Assembly: GCA_905234555.1 (NCBI GenBank)
Contig: CAJOHO010000005.1
Span: 1 to 64,000, forward strand
DNA: 64,000 nucleotides
Source: an uncultured Bacteroidaceae bacterium
GTDB lineage: Bacteria > Bacteroidota > Bacteroidia > Bacteroidales > Bacteroidaceae
Direction: 5' to 3'
The position numbers and the translations under genes are program-made. Shown here in pieces: positions 58,151 to 64,000 of the stretch. The first letter of the stretch is position 1, and each line of letters begins with the position of its first letter. The notes beneath the pieces are model-generated. The model was not told the origin of the DNA and did not search any database. It saw nothing but the letters and a program-made list of their open reading frames with translations.

Positions 58151-59197
58151 ATGGAAGCAGTTGTAGATGACAAAATTCCGTATATCCAAGGACAGATAGA
58201 ACGGCTCGTTGACGAGGTGGTTTACCTGCCTGGCAGCGAGATTTCGGCTGCTGTTGTTCGTGATGCCGACATCTTAGTTGTAAGAACGCGGACACATTGC
58301 AACCGTTCCCTTCTGGAAGGCTCCCAAGTACGCCTCATCGTCACAGCCACCATCGGCTTCGATCATCTCGACACCGACTACTTGGAAGCAGCAGGCATCC
58401 GCTGGACGAACTGCCCTGGTTGTAACGCATCGTCTGTCTGCCAGTATGTGCACAACTCCCTGCTGGCAACTGGCTTTCTCACGTCCTCCTCTCCAGAACC
58501 CTTAGTGGCAGGTGTGGTGGGCGTAGGTCATGTGGGCAGTCTGGTGGCTGCCGACCTTCAGGCAGCAGGACTGAAAGTTCTGCTCTGCGACCCTCCACGT
58601 GCAAGAAAAGAAAAAGATTTTCGTTCTATTCCCTTGGAACGACTGGCTGAGGAGTGTGACATCATCACGTTTCACACTCCTCTGAACCGAGAAGGTGAAG
58701 ACGCCACCTACCATCTGGGTGATACGGCTTTTTTCAGGTCTTTACGCCGTTGTCCTGTCATCATCAACTCCAGCCGAGGCGAAGTCATCGACAACGCAGC
58801 GCTGGTCCAAGCCTTAGACTCCCGTCAGGTGCGAGCTGCCATCATCGACACCTGGGAAAACGAACCCGACATCAATCCCGACCTCCTTCAGCGGGCTGTC
58901 ATTGCCACACCACATATTGCCGGTTACAGCGCCGACGGCAAAGCCAACGCCACACGTATGTCGCTGCAAGCCATTGCCGAGTTCCTCCACAAACCTTTCA
59001 CATTAAGCATCCAGCCCCCTACCCTTCCCTCCGATTATCACTACGGAGCCGTCGCAGAAGGTCCTCTCCGTCTCTACGATCCTCGCGTCGATACACAGCA
59101 GCTACAATCCCATCCTGCTTCCTTTGAACAACTCAGAGGCAACTATCCCCTCCGTCGCGAACATCTCAATCCTATCGGTCGACTGATAGGGTTCTGA
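58151..59197 (+). CDS. pdxB: 4-phosphoerythronate dehydrogenase
   Basis: Oxidises 4-phospho-D-erythronate in the DXP-independent pyridoxal-phosphate pathway. The 348-residue D-2-hydroxyacid dehydrogenase has PdxB features: VVDDKIPYIQGQIERLVDEV, ATIGFDHLDTDYLEAAGIRW, NCPGCNASSVCQYVHNSLLA, the NAD-binding AGVVGVGHVGSLVAADLQAA (GxGxxG), the catalytic Arg in NSSRGEVIDN, Glu region DTWENEPDIN and His in ATPHIAGYSADGKANA. I chose ATG 58151 over the track start at 58022 because the product begins with MEAVVDDKIPYI, as family members do, and the -7 box lies directly upstream. Confidence 0.93.
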   Translation: MEAVVDDKIPYIQGQIERLVDEVVYLPGSEISAAVVRDADILVVRTRTHCNRSLLEGSQVRLIVTATIGFDHLDTDYLEAAGIRWTNCPGCNASSVCQYVHNSLLATGFLTSSSPEPLVAGVVGVGHVGSLVAADLQAAGLKVLLCDPPRARKEKDFRSIPLERLAEECDIITFHTPLNREGEDATYHLGDTAFFRSLRRCPVIINSSRGEVIDNAALVQALDSRQVRAAIIDTWENEPDINPDLLQRAVIATPHIAGYSADGKANATRMSLQAIAEFLHKPFTLSIQPPTLPSDYHYGAVAEGPLRLYDPRVDTQQLQSHPASFEQLRGNYPLRREHLNPIGRLIGF

Positions 59198-59210
59198 CAG
59201 TTTTATTGAA

Positions 59211-60377
59211 CTAAATACTTATCATGAGTTTGGCAAGAGCGAAACCCATGTAGGTACCGATGGCATAGCCGAAAAGACCGACGGCTATGCCTGGACCGAT
59301 GACGGCTTTGTTCTTCAGGGCGCTGCCCATGACAGGAGCAAAAGGTGGGGAACAGATAAGCGAGATGCTGGTGGTGAGGGTGGTGTCGGTGTCGATGCGG
59401 AAAATGGCGCTGAGCAACACATGGAAAAAGAGGGAACCGAGGGTGGCGACGGTGATGAAGAGGAAGACGTCGGTGTTGACGTCGGTCAGCGTCTTCAGGC
59501 TTACTTGTGAGGCTACTGCCACACTGAAGATGAGGATGAAGAAGGTGCCTGCCTCGAAGGTTCGTTTCAAGGAACGGACTTTGGGATGCAGCGAGGAGAG
59601 AACGGACAGCAGGCTGAGACTCAGGATAAATACGCTTTGGAAGGCATCCTTGGGCATGAGGCTGGCGATGCCTGCGCTGACAGCAATGATTCCAATGGTA
59701 AGCAGGAGACTGTACCCCAGGTCTTTCATGTTATCTCGACGGAAGAGACCTAAGAAGAGTTCTTCCTCGTGGTTTTCGGCAGAGAGACCGCTGAGGGCTG
59801 TACTTTCTGTATTCTTGTCGGCTTTGAAATCGGGCATAAACAGGCGGAGGACGCGCTTCCCTGCTATAATCACAAAGAAAAGATAGACGGCACTCATCAC
59901 TGTGCTATAAGCTGAGGTGAGGATGTAGGTTGTGTCATCGACGCCGAGGGCTATCTTCAGGGAGGCAAGGTTGGCATTTCCGCCTGTGTAGAGTCCTGTG
60001 AGCATACCACCGATATTGGCGAAGAGTGAAGGGTTGCTCTGCCCATAAAGGAGGAATCCCAAAAGGATGGCGAGGGCACAACCCAACAGCGCAAGGATGG
60101 TGCTTTTGATGAATGAAGGAGCCAGCCGTGCCCACGCTTTCAGGTCGGCAGAGAACAGCAGCAGAGGGATGGCAAAAGGAATGGCTGCTGAGGCAACGGT
60201 GGTCTGAACGGCGTGGGTCTGTTCTGTGTCGGGGATGAGTCCTAACAGGCCTAATGTGCAGCCAATGATATAGGCGAGGATGATACTGCCGATTCGTCGC
60301 AACACGCGGCTTTTGTATGTGAGCCACAGGATCAGGAGCGGCGATAGCAGGCAAATGAGGATGATGACGATGTTCAT
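59211..60377 (-). CDS. DUF819 family membrane protein
   Basis: 388 residues from ATG 60377 (MNIVIILICLLSPLLILWLT); the longer track ORF starts in a REP-like repeat. About ten membrane spans. The family motifs GGMLTGLYTGGNANLASLKI (about 132) and ICSPPFAPVMGSALKNKAVI with GPGIAVGLFGYAIGTYMGFA (about 360) match the DUF819 pattern, related to bile-acid/sodium symporter-like permeases. Substrate unknown. It is the last gene of a minus-strand run (cytidylyltransferase, SDR, LicD, GT) separated from the GT by a REP-like repeat, so it may have no functional tie to the glycan genes. Confidence 0.88.
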   Translation of the reverse strand: MNIVIILICLLSPLLILWLTYKSRVLRRIGSIILAYIIGCTLGLLGLIPDTEQTHAVQTTVASAAIPFAIPLLLFSADLKAWARLAPSFIKSTILALLGCALAILLGFLLYGQSNPSLFANIGGMLTGLYTGGNANLASLKIALGVDDTTYILTSAYSTVMSAVYLFFVIIAGKRVLRLFMPDFKADKNTESTALSGLSAENHEEELFLGLFRRDNMKDLGYSLLLTIGIIAVSAGIASLMPKDAFQSVFILSLSLLSVLSSLHPKVRSLKRTFEAGTFFILIFSVAVASQVSLKTLTDVNTDVFLFITVATLGSLFFHVLLSAIFRIDTDTTLTTSISLICSPPFAPVMGSALKNKAVIGPGIAVGLFGYAIGTYMGFALAKLMISI

Positions 60378-60383
60378 GTTTTT

Positions 60384-60450
60384 TCCTCGCGGAAAAGCGC
60401 GAGGCACTGTTAATGACCCACGGCTGACGCCGCGGGCACGGTGGCTAAAC
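60384..60450. repeat. REP-like repeat
   Basis: CCTCGCGGAAAAGCGCGAGG followed by CACTGTTAATGACCCACGGC and TGACGCCGCGGGCACGGTGG. Confidence 0.8.
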
Positions 60451-60455
60451 GGGGC

Positions 60456-61427
60456 TTAATGTTTGACGAGGTGGTAGAACCAACGAAGGGTTTTTCCTAA
60501 CCAGGTGTAACGGATGCCCCAATCGCGGATGGCTTCGCGGAAAAGGTCTTCGATGGCAGGATCGACTGCTGGTGTCTGACGGGTGACGGGAACAGGATGC
60601 TGAAGCGGTTCACGGTCGAAGGCATAGCGCTGCAGCAGTCGTGACGAAGAGAAGTGAGTGCCGTTACGTAGTCCGATGTTACGAACGAGTGTGTGGGTGG
60701 GATAGAGGCAAAGACCGCCAGCCTTACGGATGGCAATCTCCCAGCAGCAATCCCAAGGGATGGGATTTTTCTTCAACGATTTGAGGCAGGGGAACACGCC
60801 TCCATATTGTATGGCATCGATATCTTCGGGTGTCAACACGGCAAGGGCTTCTTCCTCGCTTTGGAAATGGTGGAAATGCTGCTGCCAGCGGTCGCGCCAG
60901 GTTGCCCAACCCCAGCCAGCCATGTGGGGAGTGAAGTAGAAGGCAGACCCCTCCCCAGCCCTCCCACAAGGGGAGGGAGTAGTTACTCCGTCTGCAGACT
61001 GATTCATTGAAGAGATTTCCAGGTTGGTGAAACCACCTATGTGCATGACGCGAGGGTCGTCCTGATAGGTGGTGAGGGCATCGTTGATGAACTGGAGGAA
61101 GTAGGGAGAAGTAACGATGTCGTCTTCGAGGACACAAATGGTGTCATAATGTTGCAGCACATAGTCGATGCCTTCGATGATATTGCGCTCAAGATAGTAA
61201 TTCTCTGGACGCAGTACCAACGTGAGACTGCGGAACGGATGGTTCTGCTCCAGCTCATGCAGATAGCTGCGGACTTCGTTGACCTGCTTCCACGAACGTT
61301 CGTCCTTGCCTCCATCGGCAAAGACATAAACGTCGGTCTCAGCTACCAGCGTGTTCTGCATGAGGGCAGCGAGGGTGCGGCGGGTATTATCCACGCGGTT
61401 ATAGACGAAAACGGCAACGGGAGTCAT
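60456..61427 (-). CDS. Glycosyltransferase family 2-like protein
   Basis: 323 residues of GT-A type: VAVFVYNRVDNTRRTLAALM at the start, CVLEDDIVTSPYFLQFINDA with the EDD (DxD-like) motif (about 95), and the GWGWATWRDRWQQHF segment (about 173) typical of a Bacteroidetes sugar transferase group. It contains an in-frame insertion DGVTTPSPCGRAGEGSAF, translated from a GC hairpin repeat (60947-60990), directly before FYFTPHMAGWGWATW. Whether the insertion disturbs activity is not known. Part of the minus-strand glycan group with LicD 3. Confidence 0.87.
   Translation of the reverse strand: MTPVAVFVYNRVDNTRRTLAALMQNTLVAETDVYVFADGGKDERSWKQVNEVRSYLHELEQNHPFRSLTLVLRPENYYLERNIIEGIDYVLQHYDTICVLEDDIVTSPYFLQFINDALTTYQDDPRVMHIGGFTNLEISSMNQSADGVTTPSPCGRAGEGSAFYFTPHMAGWGWATWRDRWQQHFHHFQSEEEALAVLTPEDIDAIQYGGVFPCLKSLKKNPIPWDCCWEIAIRKAGGLCLYPTHTLVRNIGLRNGTHFSSSRLLQRYAFDREPLQHPVPVTRQTPAVDPAIEDLFREAIRDWGIRYTWLGKTLRWFYHLVKH
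60947..60990. repeat. GC-rich hairpin repeat inside glycosyltransferase
   Basis: ACCCCTCCCCAGCCCTCCCA followed by CAAGGGGAGGGAGTAGTTAC. Confidence 0.7.
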
Positions 61428-61440
61428 CTCTATTGATTAT

Positions 61441-61466
61441 CTTCTCGCGGAAAAACCGCGAAACGC
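61441..61466. repeat. Degenerate REP-like hairpin
   Basis: TTCTCGCGGAAAAACCGCGA AACGC between the glycosyltransferase and LicD 3. Confidence 0.6.
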
Positions 61467-61471
61467 TTTGG

Positions 61472-62290
61472 TTAATCCTGAATGGTGAGTTCGTCGGAAT
61501 GGAGATGCATATCATCCAGGTTAGGAAGTTGCATGTAGTCACCGAACTTATCACAGAGATATGGGTCGCAATCGTGGGGAACAGGCATGGGATGTTCCTC
61601 AAACGGACGGGTGGAAAGTGGGAACATATAGCTGTCTCGTCGGATATCGTCGTAAGGAATGCCGTAGCTGTAGCGAATTTTCTTTCCTACAGGACAGATG
61701 TGGGCAAAGGCACGAAGCATCGGGAAGACAAAACGGGCATTGAAACGATAGATGCGGCGCACACGTCTTTTGGCTTCGTCATCGGAGTATTTGGGGTTGT
61801 TCAGCACCTTATAGGTACGACCTAAGGTTCGGCAGGAAATCCATCGGAGCCATTGAGGAGCACGTTCCATCGGGAAGATGTCGATGTAAATGCCTCGCAT
61901 CTGGAAGATACGGTCGTAGCGGTTGGTCTCAGCCAAATAACTGCGTTTATCGCGCAGTTTGGCGTAAGCATAAAAATAACCGTCGTCAGTCTCAGGAGTC
62001 TGAAGCTGCAAGTTGTCGGGGAGTTCCTGAGGCAGTATTTTAAGAAGACGAAGATAGTCGGACCGCAGCATCTCAACATCAAGGTCGTCGTCCCAAGGGA
62101 TATAACCACCATGCCGAACACAACCCAACAGCGTTCCAGAACAGAGCCAGTACTGGATGTTATGCTTCTGGCAGATGCGATCGAACGTCAGCAGCATTTC
62201 CGTCATGCGGTTTTGCTGACGACGCAGAAGCGAACCTTCGGGATTGAAACGTTGTTTGAGTTCTTGGGGATCAAATTCTGTTGATTTCAT
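61472..62290 (-). CDS. LicD-family phosphotransferase 3
   Basis: 272 residues: CQKHNIQYWLCSGTLLGCVR HGGYIPWDDDLDVEMLRSDY (about 35-75) is the LicD signature, then GIYIDIFPMERAPQWL (about 133). It lies 27 nt downstream of the SDR gene and, through it, of a cytidylyltransferase, giving the order cytidylyltransferase - SDR - LicD. This arrangement would make a CDP-activated polyol phosphate and attach it to a glycan. The donor is unknown. Confidence 0.91.
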   Translation of the reverse strand: MKSTEFDPQELKQRFNPEGSLLRRQQNRMTEMLLTFDRICQKHNIQYWLCSGTLLGCVRHGGYIPWDDDLDVEMLRSDYLRLLKILPQELPDNLQLQTPETDDGYFYAYAKLRDKRSYLAETNRYDRIFQMRGIYIDIFPMERAPQWLRWISCRTLGRTYKVLNNPKYSDDEAKRRVRRIYRFNARFVFPMLRAFAHICPVGKKIRYSYGIPYDDIRRDSYMFPLSTRPFEEHPMPVPHDCDPYLCDKFGDYMQLPNLDDMHLHSDELTIQD

Positions 62291-62317
62291 GATAACGCGA
62301 GAACGATTTTGCCGTAT

Positions 62318-63055
62318 TTAACGCTGATCTCTTACCTTTACTTTATAGTCATAGCTGTGACGGCCCTCCGCACGGAAATCTTCGTGATAGCGCCGCAACA
62401 CATGTTGATACACTTCGTCGTATTGTGGAATGAAGAGATCGTCTCCCTGCTCCAAATGAGTGATAATGTCACGGGCAAGGGGTTGGATCTCTGGCAGGTC
62501 GTTGGTCGCAGCACCATTAAAACGTGTACCTCGGATAGAGCCAGGAGCCACGCAAAGGACACGATTCTGTGTGCCGGCTTTCTCCAGTTCCACGTTGACA
62601 CTCTCGCAAAAGATGCGAAGGGCTGCCTTCGTAGCAGCATAGACCGAAAAGAACGGTGAAGAAAGATAGCCGGCAATGCTGGACATCAATCCACAACGGA
62701 AAGGTGTGGGCGAAAGCAAGCGATCGTAGAAGCGACGGATGATGCGGATGGTGGCAACCGTGTTCACTTCGAACGAACGACGGATGGTGTCTTCATCGAC
62801 TTCCGAGAAAAGCGCCAGCCGTCCAAACCCAGCCGTAAGCATGAGCGCATCGATGTCCTGATACTGATCAAACAGGCTGTAGTCTTCACTACACACATCG
62901 AACTGCACACTGCTAATCTTGGGATGAGAGAATTCTGCAGGGAACGGGGCTTTGTCCACCACATATACCTGCTCACAATCATCTCGCTGGGCCATCTCCA
63001 CAGCGACACCCAGTCCTATGCCGTTGGCTCCTCCAACTATCAGAATCCGTTTCAT
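62318..63055 (-). CDS. Short-chain dehydrogenase/reductase
   Basis: 245 residues. Classical SDR: ILIVGGANGIGLGVAVEMAQ with the GGxxGxG cofactor motif, DALMLTAGFGRLALFSEVDE (NAG-like motif as TAG), catalytic Ser in RCGLMSSIAGYLSS (about 140), and YAATKAALRIFCESVNVELE containing the YxxxK pair (about 154). The stop and the next start are 27 nt apart, and the upstream cytidylyltransferase stop is 1 nt away, so all three are one operon. The neighbours suggest reduction of a sugar phosphate to a polyol phosphate, as in ribitol-phosphate synthesis, but the substrate is inference. Confidence 0.9.
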   Translation of the reverse strand: MKRILIVGGANGIGLGVAVEMAQRDDCEQVYVVDKAPFPAEFSHPKISSVQFDVCSEDYSLFDQYQDIDALMLTAGFGRLALFSEVDEDTIRRSFEVNTVATIRIIRRFYDRLLSPTPFRCGLMSSIAGYLSSPFFSVYAATKAALRIFCESVNVELEKAGTQNRVLCVAPGSIRGTRFNGAATNDLPEIQPLARDIITHLEQGDDLFIPQYDEVYQHVLRRYHEDFRAEGRHSYDYKVKVRDQR

Positions 63056-63056
63056 G

Positions 63057-63515
63057 TTATTTGACCCTCACATCTGGGTTAACACGACTCTCTACCTGAC
63101 TCTTCATGTCCTGATAATTGGCAAGAATCTCTTCCTTAATCTTCGTACTGCTTACGCCTTCGCCGTAGGGGAAATAAAAGACTGTGACGCCCAGTTCTTT
63201 CAGATAGTCGTACTTACCAGTCCAGTCGTCACCAACGACAAACACATCGATATTCAGTTTTTTGACAATCTCTGTGTGGTCGAGCGAATGCTGTGGAATG
63301 ACCACATCAGGATATTTCAGCGCCTCAATGATGGCAATTCGCTCCTCAAACGGAATGATGGGAGGACGCTTATAACTGCACACCAGTTCATCGGTACTGA
63401 CGCCGACGATGAGCGTATCGCCCAGCCCGCGTGCATACTTAATCATCTTAAGATGGTTGGAATGGAACATGTCGAAGGTTCCACTGGTGTAAACGACAAC
63501 TTTATTGTTATACAT
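63057..63515 (-). CDS. Cytidylyltransferase family protein 2 (HxNH motif)
   Basis: 152 residues of the TagD-like nucleotidyltransferase type: VVYTSGTFDMFHSNHLKMIK YARGLGDTLIVGVSTDELV, VFVVGDDWTGKYDYLKELGV and YGEGVSSTKIKEEIL (the C-terminal SSTKI motif). The HxGH catalytic motif reads HSNH, with Asn in place of the usual Gly. The two histidines are kept, so activity may remain. First gene of the cytidylyltransferase-SDR-LicD-GT group, with a minus-strand TATCTTTG box at 63545-63538. Confidence 0.88.
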   Translation of the reverse strand: MYNNKVVVYTSGTFDMFHSNHLKMIKYARGLGDTLIVGVSTDELVCSYKRPPIIPFEERIAIIEALKYPDVVIPQHSLDHTEIVKKLNIDVFVVGDDWTGKYDYLKELGVTVFYFPYGEGVSSTKIKEEILANYQDMKSQVESRVNPDVRVK

Positions 63516-63537
63516 ATATGGTATGAATTTGAATGTA

Positions 63538-63545
63538 CAAAGATA
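63538..63545 (-). promoter_or_regulatory. -7 element of cytidylyltransferase operon
   Basis: Minus-strand TATCTTTG, 23 nt before the ATG at 63515. Confidence 0.62.
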
Positions 63546-63571
63546 ATACTTTCCGTTGAAAACAGAAAATA

Positions 63572-64000
63572 TCAGGAGCGTTTTCTAAGATATCCGACGC
63601 TTTCGCGAAGGATTTTGGCGTGTGCCAGCCAAAGAATGGCGAAATAGAGAGCAGCTGTGAGCAGAATGCGGCTGATGAGCAGCAGCAACAAATTGTGAAT
63701 GCCACAAGTAAGGAAGAAGGTGACGGCCAGACTGACAAGAGCAGTCAGGGCAAACGGCATCATGTCCTTCAGTGCCGACCAGAAACTCAGACGGATTTCA
63801 CGCCACACGAAGTAGTGCCAGATTAGCAGCCAGAGGATATAGACCAAGACGTAGGTCATCACCATCAGATGCAGAGGAGACAGATGAAACGTGAAGAGTG
63901 AAGAGTGAAGAGTGAAGAGTGAAGAATGAGGTAAGAGGTAGTGGATGGCTGCGAGGAGTCCCAAGACGAGGAGTCCTTGCGACAGGATATTCCACATATA
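63572..64000 (-). CDS. Polysaccharide flippase C-terminal part (partial)
   Basis: At least 142 residues, running off the right edge of the window; the in-frame Met at 63997 is probably internal. Four hydrophobic segments are visible (ILSQGLLVLGLLAAIHYLL; VMTYVLVYILWLLIWHYFV; MMPFALTALVSLAVTFFLTC; LLLISRILLTAALYFAILWL). The stretch WREIRLSFWSALKDMMPFAL resembles the pre-C-terminal region of Wzx-type oligosaccharide flippases. A loop (PHSSLFTLHSSLFTFHLSPL) is translated from a GAAGAGT array, so the loop has been lengthened. It would move lipid-linked glycan units across the inner membrane. Confidence 0.72.
   Translation of the reverse strand, partial: YMWNILSQGLLVLGLLAAIHYLLPHSSLFTLHSSLFTFHLSPLHLMVMTYVLVYILWLLIWHYFVWREIRLSFWSALKDMMPFALTALVSLAVTFFLTCGIHNLLLLLISRILLTAALYFAILWLAHAKILRESVGYLRKRS
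63889..63928. repeat. GAAGAGT tandem repeat inside flippase gene
   Basis: ACGTGAAGAGTGAAGAGTGA AGAGTGAAGAGTGAAGAATG. Confidence 0.78.

Noticed and set aside
1-64000. tRNA or rRNA genes
   Set aside because: No tRNA-like GTTCRANNC arms with matching acceptor stems or rRNA segments were noticed by eye; a tRNAscan run would be decisive.

Overview
This window looks like chromosomal DNA of a Bacteroidales bacterium, most probably Prevotella or a close relative. Reasons: nearly every promoter I can place has the Bacteroidetes form (TTTG, about 19-20 nt, TAnnTTTG, usually TAACTTTGC); leaders are A-rich without Shine-Dalgarno sites; and the gene families are typical of the group (DUF3467, DUF2795, DUF4254, PduO-type adenosyltransferase, TonB-C-terminal secreted proteins, the AAA/DUF4435 pair). 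The taxon is inferred, not proven. I found no rRNA, tRNA, CRISPR array or transposase.

Layout. 1-1900: remains of an AbiE-type toxin-antitoxin pair, then a gene-free stretch with a repeated promoter module and a candidate small RNA. 1922-4662: thymidine kinase and a divergent NAD+ DNA ligase. 4795-5231: a candidate structured transcript carrying a 25-residue membrane peptide. 5383-8415: an unusual three-gene set (14-residue-repeat exported protein, P-loop GTPase-like protein, membrane partner). 8422-17536: phosphate transporter, UbiA/MenA-like prenyltransferase, CPBP protease, PH-domain protein, LOG-family protein, sugar kinase with AraC regulator, and a patatin/outer-membrane-barrel protein. 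17670-22406: MFS transporter, a candidate small RNA, DUF3467, murI, rpsO with a three-way-junction leader, and a split chromate transporter. 22493-33086: purL, a 1.3-kb repeat-rich gene-free region, cobalamin adenosyltransferase, ABC exporter, RNase H and argS. 33258-35182: an AAA ATPase plus DUF4435 (TOPRIM-like) pair resembling PARIS-type defence modules. 35230-43228: lipoprotein, TonB-domain protein with a TPR/HTH membrane regulator, GDSL esterase, and uxuB-uxuA. 43310-51436 and 60456-64000: surface-glycan genes (GT4, GT9, GT2-like, three LicD proteins, two cytidylyltransferases, a lipid-A-kinase-like protein, an SDR, a flippase). 51465-60377: nuclease/phosphatase-fold protein, rhomboid protease, HU, YifB/ComM, GT9, DUF4254, pdxB and DUF819.

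A striking feature is the number of short dispersed repeats: a REP-like CTCGCG hairpin family, GC-rich CCCCTCC hairpins, and 7-10-mer tandem arrays (AATTCAT, GAAGAGT, AAACTGT, ATCCGT, AATGGGC). They fill intergenic gaps and in several places are translated as in-frame insertions in otherwise conserved proteins. The best candidates for undescribed biology are the GTPase-centred operon, the AAA/DUF4435 pair (whose promoter shares a perfect 16-bp palindrome with that of murI), the small-peptide transcript near 4.9 kb, and the 200-bp promoter module that occurs twice, each time driving a short terminator-ended transcript.
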